From Streptomyces hygroscopicus subsp. hygroscopicus (GTDB taxonomy: Bacteria; Actinomycetota; Actinomycetes; Streptomycetales; Streptomycetaceae): a stretch of DNA of 64,000 bases. Below are positions 24,386 to 33,383 of this stretch, piece by piece. Below the pieces are notes generated by a model, which was given only the letters and a program-made list of their open reading frames with translations, ran no database searches and was not told the origin of the DNA. The translations under genes and the position numbers were made by a program. Location: the NCBI RefSeq assembly GCF_030269125.1, contig NZ_BSSM01000007.1:248001-312000 (forward strand), in the 5' to 3' direction. Positions within the stretch are counted from its first letter, which is position 1, and every line of letters starts with the position of its first letter.

Positions 24386-25869
24386 CGGGCCGCCTCCTTC
24401 AAGGCGTCGGCGAGGAGTTCGGCCGCGGCGAGCACCGGGAACTGGGTGTTGGCCGCGGGCACGGAGGGCAGCACGGAGGCGTCGGCGACGCGGAGGTTGG
24501 ACACGCCGTGCACGCGGCCCGCGCCGTCGGTGACCGCCAGCGGGTCGGTCGCGGGGCCCATGGCACAGGTGCCGACCGGGTGCCAGTACGTACCGAGCCG
24601 GGAGCGCAGCCCGGCGTCGGTCAGCTCCCCGGAGGGCACGGCGCCGGCCAGCGGGGCGAGCGCCGAGGTGGCGGCGAGCCGTTGGGCGATCTCCAGGCCC
24701 TCGCGCAGCACCGCCATGTCGCGGCCGCCCGGGTCGGTGAGGAACCCGGGGTCGATGTCGAGGGGTTCTGCGGGGTCGGCGGAGCGCAGCCGGACCCGGC
24801 CGCGGGAGGCGGGCTTCATCAGGAAGGCGGCGACGCCGGCCTCGTACTGGCCCGGCGGCAGGCTGCCGAACAGCGGGTCCCCGGCGGAGGGCAGGATGTG
24901 CAGGTCCCAGCCGCCCGCCGGGCAGTGCGTGCTGGCGGCCCGGATCAGCATCCGGCTGACGTACAGCTCGCCTTCCTTCTCCTGCGCGGCCAGCGCCGCG
25001 TTGAGGTCCGGCGTCGGCGCCAGGGGTACGAACACCCCGGGCTGGTCGGACAGGTTGGCGCCGACGCCCGGCAGATCCACCTCGGCCCGTACGCCCGCCT
25101 CGCGCAGCTCGTCCGCCGGTCCGATGCCGCTGCGCAGCAGCAGGCCGGCCGAGCCGAAGGTGCCGCAGGCGAGGACGTAGGTGTCCGCGGTCAGCGTCTC
25201 GGTCCGCCCGTCCACGACGACCTCGGCGCCCACGACCTCACCGCCGTCGAGCAGCAGCCGGTTCGCCGTCGCCTCGCCGAGGACCGTGAGGTTGGCGCGG
25301 GAGCGGGCCGGGCCGAGGTAGCCGAAGGCCGCGTTCCAGCGCAGCCCGTCGAGCGCGTTGAGCAGCGGCGTGCCGCAGCCGGGCGCGCCCGGGACGCCCA
25401 TGTCGACTTCCTCGTAGCCGAGTTCGCGCGCACCCGCGAGCGCCGCGCGTGCCCAGACACTGAACTCCCGCTCGGGCACGGGTCGTAGCCGCATGGCCGC
25501 CGCCGCCCGCTTCCGGTACGGCGCCATCGCGGCGGCGGACCAGCGGGGGCCGCCCGCCCGGGTCCACTCCTCGTGGTCGGCGTCCGAACCCCAGGTGTGC
25601 CAGCACCCGTTGACGCAGGAGGAGCCGCCCAGCACCCGGGCACGCAGCCGGTGCACGGCGACCCCGCGCTCCCACATGTGGTCGCGGGGCAGGGCGTGCG
25701 CGTCGAGCAGCGTGCGTGGCCAGCGTGCACGGTCCACGCCGTGGTCCGGCCCGGCCTCCACCAGGCAGACCCCGCGCGCCGGGTCCTCGCTGAGCCGGGC
25801 GGCGAGCACACAGCCCGCCACGCCGCCGCCGAGCACCAGCACGTCGTGGTGTCCTGTGACAGGGCTCAT
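24382..25869 (-). CDS. GMC-family FAD oxidoreductase
   Basis: 495 residues; the ATG at 25869 overlaps the PfkB stop by 4 bp. The FAD site is VLVLGGGVAGCVLAARL with the glutamate of LVEAGPD binding the ribose; GGSSCVNG is the second GMC signature region; the C-terminus has the active-site His in YWHPVGTCAMG and SVPAANTQFPVLAAAELL. GMC enzymes oxidise alcohols, including sugars and cyclitols, to ketones or lactones. The context suggests oxidation of a cyclitol hydroxyl before amination, or of the sugar unit (inference). Confidence 0.87.
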   Translation of the reverse strand: MSPVTGHHDVLVLGGGVAGCVLAARLSEDPARGVCLVEAGPDHGVDRARWPRTLLDAHALPRDHMWERGVAVHRLRARVLGGSSCVNGCWHTWGSDADHEEWTRAGGPRWSAAAMAPYRKRAAAAMRLRPVPEREFSVWARAALAGARELGYEEVDMGVPGAPGCGTPLLNALDGLRWNAAFGYLGPARSRANLTVLGEATANRLLLDGGEVVGAEVVVDGRTETLTADTYVLACGTFGSAGLLLRSGIGPADELREAGVRAEVDLPGVGANLSDQPGVFVPLAPTPDLNAALAAQEKEGELYVSRMLIRAASTHCPAGGWDLHILPSAGDPLFGSLPPGQYEAGVAAFLMKPASRGRVRLRSADPAEPLDIDPGFLTDPGGRDMAVLREGLEIAQRLAATSALAPLAGAVPSGELTDAGLRSRLGTYWHPVGTCAMGPATDPLAVTDGAGRVHGVSNLRVADASVLPSVPAANTQFPVLAAAELLADALKEAAR

Positions 25870-26801
25870 CCGCCCACCTTGGCGGCCTGCTCGTCGGCGT
25901 CCGACTCGGCGACCCGGGCGAGGAGTTCGTCCCGCCCGATGGCGTCGGCGCGCGTCGAGGGCACGGTGCAGGCGTGGGCGCCGGCGACCGCGCCGTAGCG
26001 GGCGCAGCGCAGCGGGTCGGCGCCGTCCAGCCAGCCGAGCAGGAAGGCGGAGGCGAAGGCGTCGCCCGCGCCGTTGGAGTCCACGACGGGCTCGGGCGGG
26101 GCGACCGCCGGCACATGCGTCAGCTCGCCGTCGACCAGCAGGTACGCGCCCTCGGCGCCCGCGGTGGCCACGACGATCCGGGCCCGGCCGCGCGCCGCGA
26201 CGTCCCGCATGGTGTGCTCCGGGTCGGCCAGCGCGGTGGTGGACAGGAAGACCAGGTCCGCGGCGAGCGCGAAGGGCTCGTGGTACGGGTTGACGCCGTC
26301 CCAGTTGTGCAGGTCCGTCGAGACGGTCAGCCCGGCCTCGCGCAGCACCGGCAGGGCGTGCGCGCACGGGTAGGTGATCACCACGTGCGCGTGCCGGCTC
26401 GCGGCCGCCAGGGCGCGCAGGGTGTCCTCGGGCAGCCGGTCGGACTCCTGACTGCGGGTGTCGTCGTACAGGGACAGTCGCCGTCCGTCCGGGCCGACCA
26501 GGTTGACCGCGCGCTTGGTGCCCGCGGCGGAGGGCACGGCGGTGAGCGGGATGCCCCGGTCCCGGTGCAGCGCGCGCACCAGGTCGCCCTCCGGGTCGTC
26601 GCCGACCAGGTCGATGTGGTGGGCGCGCAGGCCCAGGGCGGTGACCCCGAGCGCGACGAAGTCGCCGCTCTGTCCGGCGCGGGTCACGATGCCCGGCCGG
26701 ATCATGTAGCTGTCGGCGTAGGGGATCGGCAGTTCCGGGACGTGGACGACGGTGTCCACGCCCGCGCCGCCCAGGACGAGGACGTCGGTCTCGGTGGTCA
26801 T
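25866..26801 (-). CDS. PfkB-family carbohydrate kinase
   Basis: 311 residues from the ATG at 26801; an ATG at 26840 is possible but its ribosome site is weaker. The sugar-binding start is VLVLGGAGVDTVVHV, followed by PGIVTRAGQSGDFVALG; the C-terminal catalytic signature is VVDSNGAGDAFASAFLLGW, with the catalytic Asp of GAGD. PfkB kinases phosphorylate sugars, nucleosides and cyclitols. It is the first gene after the perfect 19-bp palindrome, and starts a group of three genes coupled by 4-bp overlaps (PfkB, GMC, AKR). Its cluster setting suggests phosphorylation of a cyclitol or of the attached sugar. Confidence 0.87.
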   Translation of the reverse strand: MTTETDVLVLGGAGVDTVVHVPELPIPYADSYMIRPGIVTRAGQSGDFVALGVTALGLRAHHIDLVGDDPEGDLVRALHRDRGIPLTAVPSAAGTKRAVNLVGPDGRRLSLYDDTRSQESDRLPEDTLRALAAASRHAHVVITYPCAHALPVLREAGLTVSTDLHNWDGVNPYHEPFALAADLVFLSTTALADPEHTMRDVAARGRARIVVATAGAEGAYLLVDGELTHVPAVAPPEPVVDSNGAGDAFASAFLLGWLDGADPLRCARYGAVAGAHACTVPSTRADAIGRDELLARVAESDADEQAAKVGG

Positions 26802-26875
26802 GGCAGTCGGCTCGTTTCTCTCACGTGGGGTGGAGTCCATCGGGGTGGTGAGTCAAGCAGCCGCCCGCAGCGCTG

Positions 26876-26907
26876 GCAAGAACTTGCTGAAATTTTCAGC
26901 AACTTGC
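26876..26907 (-). promoter_or_regulatory. Operator-like palindrome before the PfkB gene
   Basis: TTGCTGAAATTTTCAGCAA at 26884-26902 is a perfect inverted repeat with 9-bp arms and one central base; extra CTTGC half-sites flank it. The 17 bases 26876-26892 match 15 of 17 bases at 40531-40547, upstream of the cyclase gene. The palindrome covers the stop codon of the HAD gene. It resembles LacI/GntR-type operators in Streptomyces. No such regulator gene lies in the cluster. Confidence 0.6.
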
Positions 26908-27723
26908 ACCAGCGGCCGGGCGGTTCGACGGGAACAGGCGTTCAAGGACCGCCGCCACGCCGTCCTCCTCGTTGCCGGGCGCGATCTCGTCGGCGCGGCG
27001 CTTCAGTTCGGGGTGGGCGTTGCCCATGGCGACCCCGTGCCCGGCCCAGGCGAGCATCGGGATGTCGTTGGGCATGTCCCCGAACGCCACCGTGTCGGCG
27101 GCGCCGAACCCCAGCCGGCGCGCGGCCTCGGCGAGCCCGCGCGCCTTGTCCACCCCGTCGGGCAGCAGTTCGACCATGCCCTCGCCGGAGTGGGTGACCC
27201 CGATCCGCCCGGCGCACACGGAGTGAGCGAGGGCGGCCAGAGCGTCGTCGTCCAGCGCCCGGCTGCGGATGAGGACCTTCTCCACGGGTCGCGTCCACAG
27301 CCCCTCCGCGTCCTCGACGAGCCGCCAGCCGTGCCGCACCCGCTCCCCGAAACCCGGCGTGACCAGGAACTCCCCGGACAGCCCCGCGGTCACCACGCCG
27401 AGCGCCAGCGGGCCCGCCGCCTCGGCGATCCGCGCCACCAGCGTCCGTACGACGTCCCGGTCGAGGGTCGCCGAGGACAGCAGCCGGTCGGCGCCGACGT
27501 CGTACAACTGCGCCCCCTGCCCGCAGACGGCGATCCCCCCGTACCCCAGCGGGGCCAGCAGGTCCCGGCAGCCCGCGGCCGGCCGGCCCGTCACCACCAG
27601 GTGCCGGGCGCCGGCGGCGGCGGCCCGGTCGAGCGCGGCCCGCGTCCGCGGGGAGACGGTGAGGTCGCCGCGCAGCAGGGTGCCGTCGAGGTCGGTGGCG
27701 ACGACCCTGTAGCGCGCGGTCAC
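26896..27723 (-). CDS. HAD-superfamily sugar phosphatase (Cof-type)
   Basis: 275 residues from the GTG at 27723, which overlaps the NUDIX stop by 4 bp. Motif I is ATDLDGTLL with the two aspartates, motif II is LVVTGRP, motif III is KARGLAEAARRL, and motif IV is AFGDMPNDIPML. The large C2 cap between motifs II and III is typical of the Cof group, which dephosphorylates sugar and cyclitol phosphates. In validamycin-type clusters a HAD protein removes the 7-phosphate at the end; an equal role here is likely but not shown. It ends inside the operator palindrome. Confidence 0.85.
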   Translation of the reverse strand: MTARYRVVATDLDGTLLRGDLTVSPRTRAALDRAAAAGARHLVVTGRPAAGCRDLLAPLGYGGIAVCGQGAQLYDVGADRLLSSATLDRDVVRTLVARIAEAAGPLALGVVTAGLSGEFLVTPGFGERVRHGWRLVEDAEGLWTRPVEKVLIRSRALDDDALAALAHSVCAGRIGVTHSGEGMVELLPDGVDKARGLAEAARRLGFGAADTVAFGDMPNDIPMLAWAGHGVAMGNAHPELKRRADEIAPGNEEDGVAAVLERLFPSNRPAAGASC

Positions 27724-28265
27724 CCGCCCTCGCCCCGGCGCAGTTCCAGCAGGGTGTACGCGGCCAGCGTCGCCGCGTCGGTGATCCGGCCGGCGCGCAC
27801 GAGGTCGCGCCACTCGGCCGGCCCGGCCCGGCACTGGCGCATGTCGGCCTCGCTCGCCTCGCGTTCGGGCGGCCCCTGCGTCAACTCCTCGGCCAGGAAG
27901 ACATGACAGCCCTGGCTGGCGTAGCCGTAGGCGACGTGCACCCGGCCCAGATACGTCATCCGGGCGGCCCGCAGCCCGGTCTCCTCGCGCAGTTCGGCGC
28001 GGGCCAGTTCGAGCGGCGGAGCGCCTTCGTGCCCGGCGGGCCAGGAGCCCTGCGGGAACTCCCAGTAGCGGCCCGCGACCGGGTAGCGGTACTGCTCGAC
28101 CAGATGCAGACCGCCGTCGCCGTCCCGGGGGATCACCAGGGCGTAGTCCGGCTTGTCCACCACGCCGTACAGGCCCGTGCTCCCGTCGGGGCGCCGGATG
28201 TCGTCCTCCCGGACGGTCATCCACGGGTTGCGGTAGACCTCGCGCGAGCGCACGGTGCGGATCAC
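27720..28265 (-). CDS. NUDIX hydrolase (ADP-sugar pyrophosphatase-like)
   Basis: 181 residues from the GTG at 28265 (4-bp overlap with the RmlD-like stop). The NUDIX box is GAPPLELARAELREETGL with the metal-binding REExG and the preceding glutamate, 20-odd residues after the YWEFPQGSWPAG start. VIPRDGDGGLHLVEQYRYPVAGR is typical of ADP-ribose/ADP-sugar pyrophosphatases. In this cluster it may recycle or trim an NDP-cyclitol made by the GlgC-like enzyme. Members also occur in acarbose- and validamycin-type clusters. Confidence 0.85.
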   Translation of the reverse strand: MIRTVRSREVYRNPWMTVREDDIRRPDGSTGLYGVVDKPDYALVIPRDGDGGLHLVEQYRYPVAGRYWEFPQGSWPAGHEGAPPLELARAELREETGLRAARMTYLGRVHVAYGYASQGCHVFLAEELTQGPPEREASEADMRQCRAGPAEWRDLVRAGRITDAATLAAYTLLELRRGEGG

Positions 28266-29152
28266 GGGGCGGCCTCCAGCAGATCGCGGACCCCCTCGGC
28301 GACCCCGCGCACCCGCAGCCCGTGCCTGCGCAGCACATCGTCCAGGAGGGTGCTGGTCAGACAGGTGTGGGCGGGCCGGCTCGCGTACCGCCCCCGCGCC
28401 CGGGGCACCCGGGCCACCCGCGTCCGGGGCACGCCCAGACCCTCGGCGATCACCTCCGCCCACGCGGCCCGCGAGACCCGGTCCGGGCCGCCGAGGTGCA
28501 GCAGTCGGGGTGCCCCGGGCTCCAGGACGGCGGCGGTCACGGCGGCGACGTCCTCGACCGGCACCGGCGTGGTCCACTGGTCGTACGGCGCCTCCACCTG
28601 CTCCCCGGCGCGCAGCCGGTGGGCGCAGGAGGCGAAGAAGTTCAGCCACTTGGCGGAGTCCGCGGGTTCCCAGCCGTAGACCAGGCTCACCCGCAGCACG
28701 GTCGCGTCGGGCGCCGCGCCGACGATCCGCTCGGCGGCCAGCTTGGCCCTGCCGTAGGCGTTCGCGGGCGCCGTGGGGGTGGCCTCGTCGTTGTCGGGAC
28801 CGCTGCCGTCGAACACGTTGTCCGTGGAGATGAGGACCGTACGACGCCCCCGCGCGGCCGCCGTCAGATGGGCCGCCGCCGCGCTGTGCAGCGCCGTGGC
28901 CCGCGCGGGATCGGCCTCGCACCAGGTCACGTCCGAGGGGCCGTGGACCAGCACGAGCCGGTCCGGCCGCACCGAGTCGACCACCCGGGCGCAGTCGTCC
29001 GCGTCGGTGGCGTCGAGCCGCACCCAGGGCGCGGGGGGACCCGGCGGCGGGGTGCGCGAGGCGAGCACGGGACTGCCGCCCAGGGCGGTCAGCCGTGCGG
29101 CCACGGCCCGTCCGACGAAGCCGCTGCCGACGATCAGCGTGGTCGTGCTCAT
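28262..29152 (-). CDS. RmlD-like NAD(P)-dependent sugar reductase/epimerase
   Basis: 296 residues from the ATG at 29152. The cofactor loop is IVGSGFVGRAVAARL; the catalytic Thr/Ser and Tyr-Lys pair are in LISTDNVFDG and NAYGRAKLAAE. LVYGWEP and VEDVAAVTAAVL complete the extended-SDR pattern of dTDP-4-dehydrorhamnose reductases. It could set a stereocentre of a deoxysugar or reduce a keto-cyclitol. No other dTDP-deoxysugar genes are in the window, so a cyclitol-related substrate is favoured (inference). Confidence 0.83.
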   Translation of the reverse strand: MSTTTLIVGSGFVGRAVAARLTALGGSPVLASRTPPPGPPAPWVRLDATDADDCARVVDSVRPDRLVLVHGPSDVTWCEADPARATALHSAAAAHLTAAARGRRTVLISTDNVFDGSGPDNDEATPTAPANAYGRAKLAAERIVGAAPDATVLRVSLVYGWEPADSAKWLNFFASCAHRLRAGEQVEAPYDQWTTPVPVEDVAAVTAAVLEPGAPRLLHLGGPDRVSRAAWAEVIAEGLGVPRTRVARVPRARGRYASRPAHTCLTSTLLDDVLRRHGLRVRGVAEGVRDLLEAAP

Positions 29153-30177
29153 ACGGCCGTCACCGCCCTGCGCCCCACGCCCCGCGCGGCCAGCAGCCGT
29201 CCGGCGCCGATCAGCCCGTGGTCGTCGTCCGGGGCGCCGAGCGTCACCATGCGCCGGATGCCGTCGGCGTCCAGACCGAAGCAGCCGAGCCGCTCCAACT
29301 CCTCGGTGAGGAGCCGGACATAGCGTGGTCCGACGGCGAGGGCGAAACCGCCCATCAGGATGTAGCGGCGGATGCCGATGGAGGTGAACACCGAGATGAT
29401 CGCCGAGGCGAGGTAGGGGAGCACGGAGCGCAGGACGCCGGTGGCGAACGGGTCGCCGGCCCGGATCGCGGCGACCAGCGCGGGGTTGTCCAGCCGGTCC
29501 GGGTCGGGCGCGGTGGCGCCCAGTGCCGATCGGGCGTAGCCGCCGGGGTCGGCGTGGGCGGCGCGGCGGGCGGCGGCCAGGGTGCCGCGTCCGGAGGCGA
29601 TGCCGCCGAGGTGGCCCCGGCCGCCGCAGTCGCACCGGGGAGCGCCGGGGGAGGGATCGCAGGGCCAGTGGCCGAGTTCGCCGCCGTGGCCCTCAGCGTC
29701 GAGCAGCACCTCGCCCGCCCGGTACACCTTGCTGCCGATCCCGGAACTCACCGTGATCAGGCAGAACGGCGGCTCGTCGGGGCCGTGCACATAGCGCCAC
29801 GCGGCGGCCGTCAGATCGTTGACGACGACCACGGGCAGGCCGAGGCGGTCCTCCAGCGACTGCCGCACCGGCAGCGGATCGCCGGGGCCGCCCCAGATGG
29901 TGGGCGCGGCCAGCGCCCGCCCGTCGGCGGTGACCGGACCGGCGAAGGCCACGGCCAGCGCACTGCTGCCGTGCCGCTCCACCGCCTCGGCGCACAGCCC
30001 GGCGAGCTGCTCGCCCACCCGGTCCTGGAGCACCGGGACGGGCGCGCCGGGGTGGCGGTCCAGTCCCTCGGTGGGGGTGCGGCGCACATCGGACAGGGCG
30101 CCGGTGGTGAGGTCGTAGCGGGCGGTGCGCAGGGTGGTGCCGCCCAGATCGACCACCGTGCAGGCGGGTTCAGACAC
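29149..30177 (-). CDS. ROK-family kinase, probable C7-cyclitol kinase
   Basis: 342 residues from the GTG at 30177 with GAGGAGGAG upstream; 8 bp overlap with the nucleotidyltransferase gene. The phosphate loop is VVDLGGTTLRTARYDL, the catalytic Asp is in VVVNDLTAAAW, and HGGELGHW is the substrate motif. The ROK zinc motif, normally CxCGxxGCxE, reads CDCGGRGHLGG, with the third Cys as His and the Glu as Gly. ROK kinases of validamycin and acarbose clusters (ValC, AcbM) phosphorylate C7-cyclitols, which fits the cyclase here. Glucokinase activity is the main alternative. Confidence 0.8.
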   Translation of the reverse strand: MSEPACTVVDLGGTTLRTARYDLTTGALSDVRRTPTEGLDRHPGAPVPVLQDRVGEQLAGLCAEAVERHGSSALAVAFAGPVTADGRALAAPTIWGGPGDPLPVRQSLEDRLGLPVVVVNDLTAAAWRYVHGPDEPPFCLITVSSGIGSKVYRAGEVLLDAEGHGGELGHWPCDPSPGAPRCDCGGRGHLGGIASGRGTLAAARRAAHADPGGYARSALGATAPDPDRLDNPALVAAIRAGDPFATGVLRSVLPYLASAIISVFTSIGIRRYILMGGFALAVGPRYVRLLTEELERLGCFGLDADGIRRMVTLGAPDDDHGLIGAGRLLAARGVGRRAVTAV

Positions 30178-31276
30178 GGGCTCCTCCTCGGGGGGCAGCG
30201 GGCGCGACGGACTGCACCGTGCCGTCCTCCAGCACGATCGCGGAGTCGATCTCGGCGCCCTCCGGCACCGCGGCACCCGGCAGCAGCACACTGTGGCGCA
30301 CCCGCGCCCCGGCACCGATCCGCGCCCCCGGGAAGGCGACGCTGTGCTCCAGCAGACCCTCGTTGACCAGGTCGGCGGGCACCAGGCTGCGGGTCACACC
30401 GGGAGCGGAGACGACGACCTCGCGCGGCACCTCGGGCCGTACCGTACGGGGGAGTCGGCCGACCGCCAGCGTCGGCCGCTCCCCGGTCAGCGCCAGGTGC
30501 GCCCGGTGGTAGCGGTCGACCGTGCCGATGTCCTCCCAGTGCCCCGGCACCTCGTGGCCGAGGATCAGCTCACCGCCCGCCAGCATCGCCGGGATGACGT
30601 CCCGGCTGATGTCGTGCTGCCAGCCGGTGCCGTCCAACCGCTCCAGATAGTGGTGGAGCCGGGCCGCGTCGAAGACGCAGAACGCGGCGAACACCAGGTC
30701 GCTGGTCGGCTCGGCGGGCTTCTCCACGAACGCGGTCAGCCGCCCCGCCGGGTCGAAGTCGACCATGCCGAAGAGGTGGACGTAGCGCCGCTCGATGCGC
30801 TGGTAGGCGAGGGTGAGCGCGGCGCCGGACCCGCGGTGGGCGGCGATCAGCGGCCCGTAGTCGAAGCGGTAGACATGGTCCGCGTGCAGCACCAGCACCT
30901 CGGAGGTGTCCGGACCGAACAGGTACGGCGCCTTGCGGATCAGCGCGTCGGCGGTGCCCCGCTCGGGCGTGCCCCCGGGCAGCGGGGGCCGGTAGCCGGC
31001 GCCCTCCCGGTACGCGCGGTCGTACGGGCCGAAGTGCACCCGGAAGCCGGGCCGCCACCACGTGCGGTACAGGTCGTCCATCAACTGCCGCTCCTCGTAC
31101 TGGGACAGCAGCAGCACCTCGTCGAACCCGGACGCCTCGGCGTTGGCGAGCGAGAAGTCGATCAGCCGGCAGGAGCCGCCGAACGGCACCAGCGGCTTGA
31201 GCCGGCCGTGCCCCAGCGGTCCCATCCGGCGGCCCTCGCCGCCCGCGAGCAGCGCGGCGCGCACCCCGTCAGCCAT
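30170..31276 (-). CDS. GlgC-like nucleotidyltransferase (sugar/cyclitol-1-phosphate)
   Basis: 368 residues from the ATG at 31276. The nucleotide-binding start is AALLAGGEGRRMGPLGHGRLKPLVPFGG, close to ADP-glucose pyrophosphorylase; LHADHVYRFDYGPL has the metal Asp, and FVEKP the sugar-phosphate Lys. The C-terminal end forms a short left-handed beta-helix (GARIGAGARVRHSVLLPGAAV, then GAEIDSAIV). ValB and AcbR of related clusters are GlgC-like enzymes that activate valienol 1-phosphate. The neighbouring ROK kinase and cyclase support the same role; glucose 1-phosphate is the alternative. Confidence 0.82.
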   Translation of the reverse strand: MADGVRAALLAGGEGRRMGPLGHGRLKPLVPFGGSCRLIDFSLANAEASGFDEVLLLSQYEERQLMDDLYRTWWRPGFRVHFGPYDRAYREGAGYRPPLPGGTPERGTADALIRKAPYLFGPDTSEVLVLHADHVYRFDYGPLIAAHRGSGAALTLAYQRIERRYVHLFGMVDFDPAGRLTAFVEKPAEPTSDLVFAAFCVFDAARLHHYLERLDGTGWQHDISRDVIPAMLAGGELILGHEVPGHWEDIGTVDRYHRAHLALTGERPTLAVGRLPRTVRPEVPREVVVSAPGVTRSLVPADLVNEGLLEHSVAFPGARIGAGARVRHSVLLPGAAVPEGAEIDSAIVLEDGTVQSVAPAAPRGGARV

Positions 31277-33383
31277 GGCGCACCACGTCCCAGGCGGAGC
31301 GCCCGTCGGCCAGGGTCAGCAACAGGTCCAATTCCCCTCCGGTGTACGGAAGTTGCTCCAGGTCCAGGATGAACTCGCCCGGCCCGGTCTCGGCGGCCCG
31401 GTGGACCGCGGTCCCGCGGCGCCCCGCTCCGGCGGGCTCGGCCCACGTGACCGCTTCGACGCGGGCGGCGCCCGGCAGCCGGTAGGTGAGCCGCCCGTCC
31501 GCGACCGAGTGGCGTGCGTCGAGGCGTTCCCGCAGTTCCGGGTCGCCGGCGGCGGCGCGGGCGCAGCGCCCGAAGTCGGCGCGTGCCCAGGCCGCTTCGA
31601 ACAGGGCGCGGCGTGCCTCGGGGTCCAGGGGGCGGCAGCGGGCGTAGGCGTCGGCGTCCCCGAGCCGGGCGGCGGCCTCGGCGATCGCGTCGCCGTACTC
31701 CTCGTACGCCCCCTCGGGCAGCAGGTCGAACCACCCGTGCCTCAGCAGGAGCGGGACGTCCCGCGCGGGCCGCTGCCCCTCCCACAGGGGAAGGAAGGCG
31801 TCCAGGTGCCGCCGGGCCGTGTGCTCCCAGGTGAACCGCCGCGCGGTGGCGATGGAGTTCTCCCGCAGCCGCGCGTACTCCTCGGGCCGCTCGCGCAGCA
31901 GGGCGGCGGCCTCGTGGATGCGGCGGGCCAGCGCGTCGGCGAGCAGCGAGTCGTCCTCGGCGAAGGAACGGTTGACCGCGAAGCCGGTGGCCCCGGGGGT
32001 GTTCAGCGGGTCGGCGACATGACCGAAGTGCGCCATGCCCAGCTGGGCCGTCGCGATCGGCACGGAACCCATGGCCATTGCCTCGCCCTGCGCGATCAGG
32101 AACGTGTCCATCTCGAACTTGGACGGGAAGAGGCAGAAGTCCGAGGAGGCCGCGTAGGCCATGATCCTTTCCTCGGCGACCCGTTCGCACTCCAGGTGGA
32201 TCCGGTCCTTGTGGCGTTCGACCACCTCGCGGATGTACGGGTCGCCGATCCCGTCGTCGCTGAGGCAGCGCAGCACGAAGTTGGCCGCCAGGCCCTCGGC
32301 GAGCACGCGGTCGACCGCGCGGAACAGCTCCAGCTGCCCCTTGTGGTTCACGGCGTACCGGGCGTTGTGGAAGAACGTGGGCAGCGCGGGGTCCAGGCCG
32401 AGGCCCCCCAGCACGGCCGCGCGGTCCACGGCGGGCCGCTCCGGAGCGGTCCAGCGCTCCCCGATGGCACAGCCCCCGACGAAGCTCTTGTGCGCGTTGC
32501 GGCGCACCGTCTCGTGCACGGGCAGCCGCCGGAACGGCTCCTCGAAGGGGGTGCCGGCGAAATCGGTGTAGAACTCCAGGTGCCCCGGCGAGAGGAAGTC
32601 GACCAGGTCGGCGTGATCGGCGACCAGGTCGTACACGCCGACGTGCCCGGGTCCGTACTCGTAGTGCAGATGGGTGCGTTGCTGGTAGGCGCCGCGCGGG
32701 GACGGCTCACCCTGACCGGCTTCCTCGGCGGGCAGGGTGACCGGCGCGTCCAGGAAGCGGAGGAGCCGTTCGACCTTGGGCCGGTACACCTTTTTGGTGA
32801 TCGGCATGTTGCTCTGCACGGTTCCCACGACCAGCTTCGAAGGGTCGGCGCGGAAGGCCGCCGGCATCAGGTAGTGGTAGTACGGCTCATGGGCGTGCAC
32901 GAGCGCCTTCTCGCCCCCGAACCGGGCGCGCACGAACCGCACGGTGTCCACCTGGTAGGCCAGCGGCTTGAAGAAGACCAGGTCGTGGCCCTTGCTGTGG
33001 TACGGCGGGTAGAAGCGGTCGGGGAGCGCGTCCAGCAGTTCGTTGGACAGGAAGTACAGGTCGACGCCGGCCAGGCGCAGCCGGTGCGCGGTCGTGGTCA
33101 GCGGGATGCCCACCTCGGCCGGGAAGCGCTCGCCCCAGGTGTCCGGGTCGAGGACGAGCGGGAGCTCGTAGGTGTCCTCGTAGTCCAGGGTCTCCAGGTC
33201 GTAGGAGGCGCGCAGTTCGGCCAGGCGGCCGTGGGCGGGGGTGACGACCGAGACGCGGTGGCCCGCGTCGGCGAAGGCGGTGGAGAGGTTCCACAGGTAG
33301 ACGGAGATGCCGCCCTGGAGGAAGCGGTGGTCGAAGCCCCCGCACTCGAAGTAGGTCTCGATGATGTGCACGGGTGTCCTCAT
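31269..33383 (-). CDS. Glycogen-synthase-like glycosyltransferase (GT4/GT5)
   Basis: 704 residues from the ATG at 33383 (4-bp overlap with the upstream stop). The N-terminus HIIETYFECGGFDHRFLQGGISVYLWNLSTAFADAGH is the glycine-rich start of starch/glycogen synthase-like GT-B enzymes; HAHEPYYHYL follows. The donor site is LFPSKFEMDTFLIAQGEAMAMGSVPIATAQLG. A long C-terminal part (about residues 530-704) ends in a beta-rich domain, VTWAEPAGAGRRGTAV to LLLTLADGRSAWDVV. GlgA-like enzymes occur in acarbose clusters. It could join an NDP-cyclitol to an acceptor, in the manner of pseudoglycosyltransferases (inference). Confidence 0.78.
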   Translation of the reverse strand: MRTPVHIIETYFECGGFDHRFLQGGISVYLWNLSTAFADAGHRVSVVTPAHGRLAELRASYDLETLDYEDTYELPLVLDPDTWGERFPAEVGIPLTTTAHRLRLAGVDLYFLSNELLDALPDRFYPPYHSKGHDLVFFKPLAYQVDTVRFVRARFGGEKALVHAHEPYYHYLMPAAFRADPSKLVVGTVQSNMPITKKVYRPKVERLLRFLDAPVTLPAEEAGQGEPSPRGAYQQRTHLHYEYGPGHVGVYDLVADHADLVDFLSPGHLEFYTDFAGTPFEEPFRRLPVHETVRRNAHKSFVGGCAIGERWTAPERPAVDRAAVLGGLGLDPALPTFFHNARYAVNHKGQLELFRAVDRVLAEGLAANFVLRCLSDDGIGDPYIREVVERHKDRIHLECERVAEERIMAYAASSDFCLFPSKFEMDTFLIAQGEAMAMGSVPIATAQLGMAHFGHVADPLNTPGATGFAVNRSFAEDDSLLADALARRIHEAAALLRERPEEYARLRENSIATARRFTWEHTARRHLDAFLPLWEGQRPARDVPLLLRHGWFDLLPEGAYEEYGDAIAEAAARLGDADAYARCRPLDPEARRALFEAAWARADFGRCARAAAGDPELRERLDARHSVADGRLTYRLPGAARVEAVTWAEPAGAGRRGTAVHRAAETGPGEFILDLEQLPYTGGELDLLLTLADGRSAWDVVRHG

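Noticed and set aside
30125..31372. Long plus-strand frames across the cyclitol operon
   Set aside because: They are complement shadows of minus-strand genes with intact motifs and 4- to 8-bp overlaps.
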